NCBI GenBank assembly: GCA_964460315.1
Contig: CAYWPQ010000006.1
Coordinates: forward strand, 1 to 64,000
Origin: Lacustribacter sp964460315
Lineage (GTDB): Bacteria > Pseudomonadota > Gammaproteobacteria > Burkholderiales > Burkholderiaceae_A
Reading direction: 5' to 3'
Length of the DNA stretch: 64,000 bases
The notes beneath the pieces were generated by a model, which had not been told where the DNA came from, did not search any database, and saw only the letters and a program-made list of their open reading frames with translations. A program made the translations under genes and the position numbers. Position 1 is the first letter of the stretch. Every line of letters begins with the position of its first letter. Positions 52,108 through 61,397 of the stretch are shown here, piece by piece.

Positions 52108-53384
52108 TGCATATGCTCGTGCGGGTGTTTTTCAATGCCAATCAAAGCATCAAGATCATGATGGGCTTTGTTGAAACGGTAGCGCCGAATGACCAGGGCC
52201 ATGGTCCCCGCAACGAAAGTTCCGAATAATACGATGATCCAGTTCACATGCAGATCAAACCTGATCAGCAGTGCGTAAAGCCCCAGCATCACCAAGACAT
52301 TCAGGTTTTCATTGAAGTTCTGCACCGCAATGGAGTGACCTGCCGACAAAAGCACATGTCCCCGGTGCTGCAGCAGTGCATTCATCGGCACCACGAAAAA
52401 GCCAGCCAAACCGCCGATGATCACCAGCAGTGGAATGGAGGCGTAGAGGCTGTCGACCAGGGTCATCAGAGGCACAAGTAAGCCCATGGCCACGCCCAGC
52501 TTGAGCACGGAGGGCGTAGATTTCAAAGGAATCCAACGGGCCGCGAGAATGGCCCCCGCCGCAATTCCCACGGCCACGATGCCTTGCAAAATTGCTGCTT
52601 GGTCTAATGGCATCTCCAGCTGAACCGAGGCCCACTGCAGAACAATGAACTGCAGGGTGGCTCCAGCACCCCAAAAGAGTGTGGTGACAGCAAGCGAGAT
52701 CTGACCAAGTTTGTCTCGCCAGAGCGTCAGGTTGCAGATCCAGAAGTCCTGCATCAGCTTCAAGGGGTTGGTGTGCTGCTTCGGGTAGCGCGCACCCGTG
52801 TCTGGAATGCGCGTATTGAACCCGGCTGCGATAAGGTAGACCACTGAGATCACCACGATGGCGCTCTCCGCGGGGCTGTCGATACCGGTCTCCAGGCCTG
52901 GCAGGTCGATGCCAAGAAGCCAGCCACTGACCGCGGGGCTGATCAGCGCACCTCCAAGCATGGTTCCCAAAATGATGGACCCCACCGTCGTTCCCTCGAT
53001 CCAGCCGTTGGCCGCCACAAGTTTTTCGGGCGGAAGTAGCTCCGTCAGGATGCCGTACTTCGCTGGCGAGTAGGCGGCGGCACCCAACCCCACCACCGCA
53101 TAGGCCAGAAGGGGGTGCACCGTAAAAAAGAGCAAGGCACAACCCAGCACCTTGATGGTGTTGGTGATGAACATGACTCGCCCCTTGGGCAGGGAGTCCG
53201 CAAAGGCCCCGACGAAAGGCGCGAGAACAACATAGGACACGGTAAAAAAGAGCTTGAGCAATGGCCGCATCCATTCTGGAGCGGCAAGTTCGATCAATAG
53301 GGCGATGGCCGCAATGAGCAGCGCATTGTCGGCCAGCGAAGAGAAAAACTGCGCCGCCATGATGGTGTAAAAACCGCGTTTCAT
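52092..53384 (-). CDS. lplT: Lysophospholipid transporter LplT
   Basis: A 430-residue, 12-helix major-facilitator protein. The N-terminal AAQFFSSLADNALLIAAIALLIE and the SPAKYGILTELLPPEKLVAANGWIEG segment are diagnostic. LplT flips lysophospholipids across the inner membrane for re-acylation. No acyltransferase (aas) gene lies beside it here. It is divergent from alr. Confidence 0.93.
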   Translation of the reverse strand: MKRGFYTIMAAQFFSSLADNALLIAAIALLIELAAPEWMRPLLKLFFTVSYVVLAPFVGAFADSLPKGRVMFITNTIKVLGCALLFFTVHPLLAYAVVGLGAAAYSPAKYGILTELLPPEKLVAANGWIEGTTVGSIILGTMLGGALISPAVSGWLLGIDLPGLETGIDSPAESAIVVISVVYLIAAGFNTRIPDTGARYPKQHTNPLKLMQDFWICNLTLWRDKLGQISLAVTTLFWGAGATLQFIVLQWASVQLEMPLDQAAILQGIVAVGIAAGAILAARWIPLKSTPSVLKLGVAMGLLVPLMTLVDSLYASIPLLVIIGGLAGFFVVPMNALLQHRGHVLLSAGHSIAVQNFNENLNVLVMLGLYALLIRFDLHVNWIIVLFGTFVAGTMALVIRRYRFNKAHHDLDALIGIEKHPHEHMHQPRR

Positions 53385-53440
53385 CGTCGTTTTCGTGTCG
53401 TCTCTTCGGGATTAGAGCATGAAGGAATAGAATCCAAAGA

Positions 53441-54589
53441 ATGCCCAGACCGATCCGTTTAGAGATTCACGTCGATGCCATGCGCCACAACATGGCTGTG
53501 GTCCGATCACGGCTTGATGGGCGCGCCCGGATTTGGGCGGTCGCCAAGGCTCATGCCTATGGCCATGGCATTGCCCAGGCCGTGACAGGATTTGCCCACG
53601 CCGATGGCCTTGCCGTGCTGGATCTTCACGAGGCGGTGGCTGCAAGGGACCTGGGCTGGTCCAAACCCATTTTGCTGATTGAGGGCGCTTTTGATGAAGG
53701 GGATCTGTCGGAGATGGCGAGGCTTGATCTCTCGACGGTGGTGTCCACTCCTGAACAGGCCCTTATGTTTCTGCAGTCAGCGAGGGTTCCCAGTCAGGTC
53801 TGGGTCAAGCTGAATACTGGGATGAATCGTCTGGGTCTGCGGCCGGATCGAGATGCACCGGCTCTCATCAAACTGCTTCAAGGCATTGAAACCCGAATCG
53901 ATCAGCCACTGAACTGGATGATGCACTTTGCCAACGCGGATGCCTCCTTGCGTTCAGAAGTTCCCGAACCCCGTGTCACCTGGGCGTCACAAAAAACACG
54001 CTTTGATGAATGCTTAAGCCAATGGCAGACATCACTCCGACCAGGGGGGCTTCGTTCACTGGCGAACTCAGCGGCGACGCTCGCCCTAGCCGAAACGCAC
54101 GCCGACTGGGTTCGGCCCGGAACGGCGCTCTATGGCGGAACTCCTTTTTCGCATGACGAGCCCAACCGTTCATCGGCCGCATTGGGTCTTCGGTCCGTGC
54201 AACATTTCCTGAGCGAGGTGATTGCGATCCAGGAACTGAATCCGGGCGATGCAGTGGGTTATGGCTCGCGTTTTCAGGCGCAGCGGCCGACACGAATCGC
54301 GGTGGTGGCCTGTGGCTATGCGGACGGCTATCCGCGCTCGGCACCCGACGGCACTCCGGTCTGGATTGAGGGGCGACCCCTCCCAATGGCTGGACGAGTC
54401 TCCATGGACATGCTCACCGTGGATGTGACGGATCATCCCACGGTTCATGTGGGCTCAGCGGTGGAGCTCTGGGGCGACCATCTTCCCATTGATCAGGTGG
54501 CTAACCTCAGCGGCACGATTGGCTATGAACTGATGACACGAATTACGCCACGCGTGCCGCGTCGTGTGATCGATTCGTCAACGAATTAA
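53441..54589 (+). CDS. alr: Alanine racemase
   Basis: Alr supplies D-alanine for peptidoglycan. K36 in AVAKAHAYGHG binds pyridoxal phosphate. The MNRLG, HFANAD, and GYGSRF (catalytic Tyr) segments and a C-terminal beta domain with ELMTRI follow. The 382-residue length is slightly above the usual 360. TAGAAT at 53428-53433 may be its -10 hexamer, which would leave almost no leader. Confidence 0.94.
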   Translation: MPRPIRLEIHVDAMRHNMAVVRSRLDGRARIWAVAKAHAYGHGIAQAVTGFAHADGLAVLDLHEAVAARDLGWSKPILLIEGAFDEGDLSEMARLDLSTVVSTPEQALMFLQSARVPSQVWVKLNTGMNRLGLRPDRDAPALIKLLQGIETRIDQPLNWMMHFANADASLRSEVPEPRVTWASQKTRFDECLSQWQTSLRPGGLRSLANSAATLALAETHADWVRPGTALYGGTPFSHDEPNRSSAALGLRSVQHFLSEVIAIQELNPGDAVGYGSRFQAQRPTRIAVVACGYADGYPRSAPDGTPVWIEGRPLPMAGRVSMDMLTVDVTDHPTVHVGSAVELWGDHLPIDQVANLSGTIGYELMTRITPRVPRRVIDSSTN

Positions 54590-54601
54590 AAAACACTTTT
54601 G

Positions 54602-55981
54602 ATGGCCAAAGAAAAATCACAATTTGTCTGTCGCGAATGCGGCGCGGCGGCCCCCAAGTGGCAGGGTCAGTGTGACGGATGCGGCTCCTGGAACACCCTA
54701 GAAGAGGTTCGATCGGGCGCGATTTCAAGGCGAGGCCAGCAGCCAGTCGCATTGGCGCCATCAGGACGTGCCGTCGTGCTTTCTGAGGTTCAGGCCAAAG
54801 AGCTTGCTCGTTTTTCGAGTGGTAGCGATGAATTTGACCGTGTCTTGGGTGGTGGATTTGTGCCGGGCGGCGTGGTGCTGATTGGCGGAGACCCAGGGAT
54901 TGGCAAGTCAACGTTGCTCTTGCAGTCGCTTGTGCATCTGAGCCAATCCCTGTCAACCTTGTATGTGAGTGGCGAAGAGTCGGTGGAGCAGGTGGCGCTT
55001 CGTGCCAAGCGGCTGGGGTTGGAAGCGAGTTCGCTCACCGTGCTGGCCGAGATTCAACTCGAAGAAATTCTGGCCCAGCTGATGGCGCAAAAGCCCCAGC
55101 TGGTGGTGGTGGATTCCATTCAAACCATGTTCAGCGACGGACTGACGGCGGCACCGGGTTCCGTTTCTCAGGTTCGTGAATGTTCGTCTAGGCTTACTCG
55201 ATGGGCGAAGGAGACCGGCTGCACCGTGATTCTGGTGGGCCACGTCACGAAGGAAGGCACGCTTGCTGGGCCAAGGGTGTTGGAACACATCGTTGACACG
55301 GTGTTGTACTTCGAAGGCGATTCTCATGCAGCCTATCGTGTCATTCGAGCGATTAAAAATCGATTTGGTACGGTGAATGAAATCGGCATTTTTGCCATGA
55401 CCGAAAAGGGATTAAAGGCCGTCAGCAATCCTTCTGCCTTGTTTCTATCGCCTGGGCATCTTGGTCTTGAAGGACAGGCTCCCGTTGCCGGAGCCTGCGT
55501 GTTGGTCACGCAAGAGGGTAGCCGCCCATTGCTTGTTGAAATTCAGGCCTTGGTCGACACCGCACACATTCCAAACCCTCGGCGTCTCAGTGTTGGCCTT
55601 GAGCCCCAGCGACTTGCCATGTTGTTGGCCGTGCTGCACCGTCACGCCGGCATCGCCTGTTTCGACCAAGATGTCTTCATTAACGCGGTGGGTGGTGTTC
55701 GCATTAATGAGCCCGCGGCTGATCTTGCTGTGCTGTTGGCCATTGTTTCATCGATGCGCGATCGTGCGCTTCCAAAAGGCATGGTGGCCTTTGGAGAGAT
55801 TGGGCTTGCGGGTGAGGTTCGGCCAGCCCCTCGCGGTCAGGAGCGCTTAAAAGAAGCCGCAAAGCTTGGCTTTTCTCGTGCCGTGGTTCCCCTGGCCAAT
55901 GCGCCCAAAAAGCCAATTGAAGGGCTTGAGGTGATTGCCGTTTCTCGGCTCGAAGAGGCCTTGGCGGCCTTCAGTCGATAA
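54602..55981 (+). CDS. radA: DNA repair protein RadA
   Basis: RadA (Sms) drives branch migration in recombination. The N-terminal C4 zinc finger (CREC then CDGC), Walker A GGDPGIGKST, the KNRFG motif and a Lon-like C-terminal domain are all present in 459 residues. I take ATG 54602; a TTG directly before it is possible. The gene lies 12 nt after alr and overlaps hpnE by 11 nt tail to tail. Confidence 0.96.
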   Translation: MAKEKSQFVCRECGAAAPKWQGQCDGCGSWNTLEEVRSGAISRRGQQPVALAPSGRAVVLSEVQAKELARFSSGSDEFDRVLGGGFVPGGVVLIGGDPGIGKSTLLLQSLVHLSQSLSTLYVSGEESVEQVALRAKRLGLEASSLTVLAEIQLEEILAQLMAQKPQLVVVDSIQTMFSDGLTAAPGSVSQVRECSSRLTRWAKETGCTVILVGHVTKEGTLAGPRVLEHIVDTVLYFEGDSHAAYRVIRAIKNRFGTVNEIGIFAMTEKGLKAVSNPSALFLSPGHLGLEGQAPVAGACVLVTQEGSRPLLVEIQALVDTAHIPNPRRLSVGLEPQRLAMLLAVLHRHAGIACFDQDVFINAVGGVRINEPAADLAVLLAIVSSMRDRALPKGMVAFGEIGLAGEVRPAPRGQERLKEAAKLGFSRAVVPLANAPKKPIEGLEVIAVSRLEEALAAFSR

Positions 55982-57404
55982 GCGACAAGCTGAGCGACGA
56001 GCGAAGCGTTTCCGCCGTTCGTTCTCCGGACCGCACGGCGCTTTCAATGGTGGCGGGATAGCCCGGCTCAAGGTCATCGGCGCATCGCCAAAGACCCCTT
56101 AGACCCGTGACACCAAGGGCCTCGTCACGGTCTGGCCAGGGCGTTTCGGGGGTGCATGCCCAGGTGGCAGTTTTTTCGGTGATCCATTTCTGTGGAAGAC
56201 TGCTCAGGTCAAGATTTAACTGATGAAGAATCTGCACTTCAAGTGCAGTCTGAAGTTCGCATGCTGGCCTTGGCTCAACCTGGGCGCTGATCACCAAAGC
56301 GAGAACGTCCGTTCGCATCACGCCCACCTGGGCGATATGAGGAATACCATTGATGGGGTTCAACACAAACCATGAGGGCAGTGTTTGCGACAACTCCGCG
56401 GCCATGGGGCCGAGCGCCACCCACACCGTGGTGATGGCTCGGCGCTCGAGTTTCTCCCAACGCTGGCTCGCCTTGCATGACGGCAGCCTTGATGCATTCC
56501 AAAGCTTCAGCGAGCTTTGAAACGGCAAAGCAAGCACGACATGATCAAATTCATAGTCTTGGCTGTTATTGCTCGGGCCGTTAGCTCCTCGGCAACGTAA
56601 ACGCCACGATCCTTTCGTGGGGTCAGAAGGAATGATCTCGTCGACGCGTTGCGACGTCATCACTCGAACTCCTTGATGAGTAAGCCATCGCGCAATCGGT
56701 TCGACGCCATCAAGGCTGAGGTTTTTTGTTGGCTGCAGAACCTGGGTTGCATGACTTTCTCCGCCGATGGAGTCCCGCATAACCTGTGCCATGACCTTGG
56801 CTGAGGCCTTGTTGAGTTCAGTGTTCAGCGCCCCCTCTATCAGTGGACGCCAGAAGTGCTCCACCAACCCCATGGGAACGTTTTGCGTTGCTAGCCACTG
56901 GGCAGCGGTGAGGCGAGTATCGGCCTGCCATTGGTCTCGATGCAGTCGCCAGAGTGATTGCGCAATTGAAAACCTCCATGCCCACGGCCAGCCCTTTGGG
57001 CCTTGGCCGGGCAGGGCGCCGTTTAAGACACGCCATGGCCAGGCACAGATGGGAACCCTCCAGTGTTGCGCCACCTTGCGGTTGGTTGAGACGCCCGACC
57101 AGGTCAGCGGTTCGCTGAGCCACGAAGGCGCACCCACCTGACGAAGCAGTGCGAAGGTTGAGGTGTAAGCGCCGATCAGTAGGTGCTGACCGTTGTCGAT
57201 CCATTTCGGCTGCGGCGCCTCATGACCTTTTGATAACTCGTGGGCTGGGTCCGGTTGCCAAAGAAGTCCCCTGGCCCTTCCTCCGAGCTCGGGTGCTGCC
57301 TCAAAGAGTGTGATCGCCAATGACGGGTGGCTGGCAAGCTTCGCAGCACAGGCAAGCCCAGCCCATCCACCACCCACAACCGCCAAACGTGTTGGCTTGG
57401 TCAT
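55971..57404 (-). CDS. hpnE: Hydroxysqualene dehydroxylase HpnE
   Basis: HpnE reduces hydroxysqualene to squalene, the last of three steps replacing squalene synthase. The 477-residue flavoprotein starts with AVVGGGWAGLACAAKLA (FAD Rossmann motif) and FEAAPELGGRARG. DNGQHLLIGAY, a family marker, follows, and the C-terminal GLWRCADDLEPGYPATIESAVRSG closes the FAD domain. It overlaps the hpnD stop by 1 nt and is co-transcribed with hpnC and hpnD. Confidence 0.92.
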   Translation of the reverse strand: MTKPTRLAVVGGGWAGLACAAKLASHPSLAITLFEAAPELGGRARGLLWQPDPAHELSKGHEAPQPKWIDNGQHLLIGAYTSTFALLRQVGAPSWLSEPLTWSGVSTNRKVAQHWRVPICAWPWRVLNGALPGQGPKGWPWAWRFSIAQSLWRLHRDQWQADTRLTAAQWLATQNVPMGLVEHFWRPLIEGALNTELNKASAKVMAQVMRDSIGGESHATQVLQPTKNLSLDGVEPIARWLTHQGVRVMTSQRVDEIIPSDPTKGSWRLRCRGANGPSNNSQDYEFDHVVLALPFQSSLKLWNASRLPSCKASQRWEKLERRAITTVWVALGPMAAELSQTLPSWFVLNPINGIPHIAQVGVMRTDVLALVISAQVEPRPACELQTALEVQILHQLNLDLSSLPQKWITEKTATWACTPETPWPDRDEALGVTGLRGLWRCADDLEPGYPATIESAVRSGERTAETLRSSLSLSLID

Positions 57405-58246
57405 TAGCGGGGAAGCATGCCAATGGAAGCGCGCCAGGCCAGCCAGAGTTTTCGCGCAGGCGCCACAGAGATCCGCTGATTCATGACCTGAAACGATTCG
57501 GATTCAACCAGCCGCAGAAGTTCACGATAAATCGAGGCCATGATGAGCCCAGGCCGTTGAGCAGCCCGTTCCGAAACGGGCAGAGTGTCGATCGCCAGGT
57601 CATACAAACCGTGGGCTCGCCCAGCCATCTCGCGTAAAAGATTCTCCAGGGCAGGGCTGTGCTCAAAGCGAAGCAGACTTGCCGAATCAACGCCGAAGTC
57701 CCTTAGGGCCTCGGCAGGAAGGTAGATTCGCCCTTTGCGCGCATCGTCGCCAACGTCTCGAATGATGTTGGTGTATTGCAGGGCCCTCCCCAGCGTGTTG
57801 GCATAACTCAGGGTGGCCTCGGAAACCGTGCCGAAGATGCGAGCGGACAAAAGCCCCACCGCCCCGGCAACCCGGTCGCAGTATCGATCAAGGTCTTGCC
57901 AGGTGGCGTAGCGGTTTTGTTCAAGGTCCATGGCGCAGCCTGCGATGATTTCATCAAAGGGCTCGCGAGGCAGTGAATAGCTGGCGACATGGGGCGCCAA
58001 TGCCTGGCTGACCGGATGAGCGCCTTCGCCCGCAAAGAGCCGGTCCATCTCGGTTTTCCACCAGCTTAATTTGATCGCGGCAAGCTGGGGCTCGCTACAT
58101 TCATCCACCACATCATCCACCTCGCGACAAAATGCATAGAGCGCGGTGATTGCGGAGCGTGGCCCTTGGGGAAGGATCTTGAAGGCAGACACCAGGTTGC
58201 TTCCGCTTTCGGAAACCTTGGCGCTGCAGTAATCGTTTGGGGTCAT
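57404..58246 (-). CDS. hpnD: Presqualene diphosphate synthase HpnD
   Basis: A squalene/phytoene-synthase fold enzyme joining two farnesyl diphosphates into presqualene diphosphate. The aspartate motifs are DDVVDE (44-49) and DVGDDARKGRIYLP. I take ATG 58246 (280 residues). A GTG at 58291, inside the hpnC end, also gives an open frame and would allow coupling. It lies between hpnC and hpnE. Confidence 0.93.
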   Translation of the reverse strand: MTPNDYCSAKVSESGSNLVSAFKILPQGPRSAITALYAFCREVDDVVDECSEPQLAAIKLSWWKTEMDRLFAGEGAHPVSQALAPHVASYSLPREPFDEIIAGCAMDLEQNRYATWQDLDRYCDRVAGAVGLLSARIFGTVSEATLSYANTLGRALQYTNIIRDVGDDARKGRIYLPAEALRDFGVDSASLLRFEHSPALENLLREMAGRAHGLYDLAIDTLPVSERAAQRPGLIMASIYRELLRLVESESFQVMNQRISVAPARKLWLAWRASIGMLPR

Positions 58247-58263
58247 GCGTGAATTCGGCTGAT

Positions 58264-59181
58264 TCAGAAAATTCGTCGGATCGCTGGCCACAGTATGAAG
58301 GCAAGGTCAGGTTTTGAAAGCCTTGGCGATTGTGTCCAGACATCTTGTGGTGCGTGACAGACTTTTTTGCATATCGCCAGCCCCCCGGCGATGGTCAGGG
58401 AAATCTCCATCGCAAGACGATAGCCGCCGTTGGGGTGTCGCCTCAGCGCTCGGGGTAGCGGCTCGCCTTGTCTTAGAAAATCCTCCGCCCAACGGGCCAT
58501 GCGCAGCGCAATGGCCTCACGATGCTCCCGGGGGATTTCCATGGACAGTCTCTGAGTCGAGCCCCGGCCCGCGAACCTTGTGAGGTCAAGGCGAGGAAAC
58601 CAGCTGGCCGGCACATAGATCCGGCCCCGTTCGAAATCCTCCCCAAGATCTTGCGCAAAGTTGGCCAGCTGCAAGCCAGTACAGATGGCATCCGACAGAC
58701 CCAGAAGCTCGGTGTCGGCCAACATGTCCGATTCGATTCGGGTAAGACCCAAAACAAGTCGCCCCACCGGATTCGCGGAAAGTCTGCAATAGCCCAAGAC
58801 CTGACTGGGGTCGGCCATGGGCTGGTGCGCAACATCTTGTTCGAAGGCACTCAACAAATCCCCGGCGGGCCGGGTCGAGAGATTCGCCGCGGACAGCTCG
58901 TCGGCCAAGGCTCTTCCCAGATTGGCATAGCGGGCAGAGGATTCTTGGCTAGGCGTGGCAGACGGAGGGGTGATCAGACCCTGGCGAAGGGCTTGAAGCC
59001 CGTCAAGCCGCTCGGAATTCGGAAGGCCAGGCTCGTCAGCAAGGTCGTCACCGGCTCGGGCGAAGCGATAAAGCGCAATCAGCCCAGATCGGGCCTGTGC
59101 GGGAATAAGCCAGGACCCCACGGGGAAGTTCTCGTAGTGTTCAGCGCCGTGAAAAGCCTTGCCAAGGTGTCCTGAATCCAT
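58264..59181 (-). CDS. hpnC: Hydroxysqualene synthase HpnC
   Basis: HpnC converts presqualene diphosphate to hydroxysqualene. The 305-residue protein has DDLADE (45-50) and DLGEDFERGRIYVP as its metal-binding motifs, and HYENFPVGSWLIP near the N-terminus, typical of HpnC. The product of the three-gene set feeds hopanoid synthesis, though the cyclase gene (shc) is not in the window. The start region faces the tRNA-Leu promoter. Confidence 0.93.
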   Translation of the reverse strand: MDSGHLGKAFHGAEHYENFPVGSWLIPAQARSGLIALYRFARAGDDLADEPGLPNSERLDGLQALRQGLITPPSATPSQESSARYANLGRALADELSAANLSTRPAGDLLSAFEQDVAHQPMADPSQVLGYCRLSANPVGRLVLGLTRIESDMLADTELLGLSDAICTGLQLANFAQDLGEDFERGRIYVPASWFPRLDLTRFAGRGSTQRLSMEIPREHREAIALRMARWAEDFLRQGEPLPRALRRHPNGGYRLAMEISLTIAGGLAICKKVCHAPQDVWTQSPRLSKPDLAFILWPAIRRIF

Positions 59182-59201
59182 CGTTGGATTCTAAGTACAA
59201 T
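59172..59201 (+). promoter_or_regulatory. Probable promoter of tRNA-Leu(UAG)
   Basis: CTGAAT (59172-59177), an 18-nt spacer and TACAAT (59196-59201) are followed by a GCGGG discriminator, as in growth-regulated stable-RNA promoters. It lies partly within the hpnC start. Confidence 0.45.
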
Positions 59202-59225
59202 GCGGGACATGCGTCGGATCCACTC

Positions 59226-59312
59226 GCGACTGTGGTGAAATTGGTAGACACAACAGGTTTAGGTCCTGTCGGGGGAAACCCTGTGGAGGTTCGAGTCCTC
59301 TCAGTCGCACCA
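59226..59312 (+). tRNA. tRNA-Leu (UAG)
   Basis: Acceptor GCGACTG pairs with CAGTCGC. The anticodon stem-loop is ACAGG-TTTAGGT-CCTGT with anticodon TAG. It has the long Leu variable arm, T arm GGTTCGAGTCC, and an encoded CCA at 59310-59312. It precedes tig, an order shared by many Burkholderiales. Confidence 0.96.
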
Positions 59313-59380
59313 GCCGATCAATTTCATCAACACCGCGTGACCCGTGCCGCACCTTTTTAACCAGACTCTTTTTCGCCCTT

Positions 59381-60706
59381 ATGACTTCAACTACCGCAGC
59401 ATCCACCAGCGCCCTTGAGCGACGTTTTCAACTCTCGGTGACCATCACCGAGGTCGAGCAAGAGGCCCAAAAGCGCCTTGCCAAGATCAGCAAAACCGTG
59501 AAGATGCCGGGCTTTCGTCCCGGCAAAGTTCCGATGAAGGTTGTGGCCCAGTCGTACGGCGCCCAAGCCCATTCCGAGGCGATTGGCGATGTGGTGAGTC
59601 GCGCTTACAGCAAGGCGGTCGTGGAGCAGAACCTTCGTGTTGCGGGCCCACCCACCATTGAGCCTGCCAAAGACCAGGCCAACAGCGAAACCACGCTTCA
59701 CTTTGATGCGGTGGTGGAGGTCTATCCCGACATTGAAATCCCCGACCTTTCGGGCGTGGCCATCAAGCGAACCCTCTGCGAGATCACCGAGGCCGATCTT
59801 GATCGGACCATGGACACCCTTCGCAAACAGCGCACCACATTTGAAGCGGTGGATCGCGCGTCCCAAAAAGACGACCGTGTCACCGTGGATTTCAAGGGCG
59901 AAATTGATGGCGTGGCCTTCGCCGGTGGCAGCGCAGACAACTACCCCTTTATTCTCGGGGCAGGTGCCATGCTGAAGGAATTCGACGATGCCGCCACCGG
60001 ATTAAAGCCGGGCGAAGTCAAAACCTTTCCCTTGCAGTTCCCGGACGACTATCACGGTAAGGATGTGGCGGGGAAGCTTGCCCAGTTCACGATCACGGTG
60101 CGTGAAGTGGCCGAACCCAAAGTGCCGGCGCTCGACGCCGCCTTCGCCAAGACCATGGGCATTGAGTCTGGCGATGTTGCACAGCTCAAAGAAGACGTTC
60201 GCAAGAACCTAGCACGCGAAGTTGCAGGTCGTTGCAAGTCGAAAACCAAGGCTGCCGTGATGGACGCACTTGCCGAACGCGCCTCGTTCGAGGTGCCCAA
60301 GGCATTGATCGAGAGTGAATCCCAGCGCCTTGCTGAAAATGCACGCCGTGACATGGCCGCCCGTGGCATGAACGTCAAAGACATTCCCATCCCTGCTGAA
60401 CTCTTTGCTGAACAGGCGGTGAAGCGGGTCAAGCTTGGCTTGATGGTGGGCGAAGTGGTGAAGGTCAAGGACCTTCGACCCACCGAAGCGCAGATCAAGG
60501 CCTTTGTGGAAGAGATGGCTTCAGCCTATGAAAAGCCGGAAGCTTTTGTGAATTGGTTCATGACGCAGCCTCAGCAGCGTGCAGATGCCGAGGCGGTGGT
60601 GATTGAGGACAATGTGGTGAATTGGGCCTTGGGTGTTGCGCAGGTGTCCGACGACAAACTCACCGTGGAGGGCTTGCTCGCCGACGGTGCTGCGCAGAGC
60701 GCTTAA
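59381..60706 (+). CDS. tig: Trigger factor
   Basis: Ribosome-bound chaperone and peptidyl-prolyl isomerase. The N-terminal ribosome signature GFRPGKVP is present. The FKBP-type domain follows (about residues 150-240), with DRVTVDFKGEIDG. A long helical C-terminal chaperone domain completes 441 residues. It heads the tig-clpP-clpX-lon proteostasis cluster and is separated from clpP by 16 nt. Confidence 0.97.
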   Translation: MTSTTAASTSALERRFQLSVTITEVEQEAQKRLAKISKTVKMPGFRPGKVPMKVVAQSYGAQAHSEAIGDVVSRAYSKAVVEQNLRVAGPPTIEPAKDQANSETTLHFDAVVEVYPDIEIPDLSGVAIKRTLCEITEADLDRTMDTLRKQRTTFEAVDRASQKDDRVTVDFKGEIDGVAFAGGSADNYPFILGAGAMLKEFDDAATGLKPGEVKTFPLQFPDDYHGKDVAGKLAQFTITVREVAEPKVPALDAAFAKTMGIESGDVAQLKEDVRKNLAREVAGRCKSKTKAAVMDALAERASFEVPKALIESESQRLAENARRDMAARGMNVKDIPIPAELFAEQAVKRVKLGLMVGEVVKVKDLRPTEAQIKAFVEEMASAYEKPEAFVNWFMTQPQQRADAEAVVIEDNVVNWALGVAQVSDDKLTVEGLLADGAAQSA

Positions 60707-60722
60707 GGGGCGAAGGAAAATC

Positions 60723-61397
60723 ATGCCGAGATACAACGGTTTGGGAATGGACGCAGTGGGCACACAGGGTGATTTGGGCGCTGGAATGACGCCGCAGGGC
60801 CTGGGCCTGGTTCCGATGGTGATTGAGCAGTCGGGGCGTGGCGAGCGCGCCTATGATATTTACTCGCGCCTGTTGCGCGAGCGGGTCATTTTTATGGTTG
60901 GCCCGGTGAACGATCAAACCGCCAACCTGGTGATCGCCCAGCTCTTGTTCCTTGAGTCTGAAAATCCAGACAAGGACATTTCGCTGTACATCAACTCGCC
61001 GGGTGGGTCGGTCTCGGCAGGGTTAGCCATTTTCGACACCATGCAGTTCATCAAACCTTCGGTCAGCACGCTATGTATTGGAATGGCGGCCAGCATGGGC
61101 GCATTCCTCTTGGCGGCAGGCGAAAAGGGCAAGCGTTTTAGCCTACCCAACAGCCGGGTGATGATTCATCAGCCGCTCGGTGGGGTTCAGGGGCAGGCGT
61201 CCGACATTGAGATCCACGCTCGGGAAATTCTTTCGCTACGTGACAAGCTGAACGCCATTTTGTCGGAGCGTACCGGTCAGTCGCTCGAGACCATCGCGCG
61301 TGACACCGACCGTGACAACTTTATGTCGGCTGAGGATGCGCTACAGTACGGTATCGTCGACAAGGTGCTCACGCACCGCGAGAAATCGGATGGCTGA
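60723..61397 (+). CDS. clpP: ATP-dependent Clp protease proteolytic subunit
   Basis: A serine protease that forms the ClpXP chamber. Catalytic S124 lies in GMAASMGAF and H149 in MIHQPLGG; the Asp follows in the usual place. ATG 60723 is preceded by GAAGGA. The 224-residue protein has a 25-residue, Gly-rich N-terminal extension before the mature start. The stop overlaps the clpX start by 8 nt. Confidence 0.97.
   Translation: MPRYNGLGMDAVGTQGDLGAGMTPQGLGLVPMVIEQSGRGERAYDIYSRLLRERVIFMVGPVNDQTANLVIAQLLFLESENPDKDISLYINSPGGSVSAGLAIFDTMQFIKPSVSTLCIGMAASMGAFLLAAGEKGKRFSLPNSRVMIHQPLGGVQGQASDIEIHAREILSLRDKLNAILSERTGQSLETIARDTDRDNFMSAEDALQYGIVDKVLTHREKSDG

Noticed and set aside
52309..53274. A 321-codon same-strand frame inside lplT
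   Set aside because: Composition is Arg/Gly/Ala-rich and hydrophilic in a frame offset from the clear 12-helix transporter.
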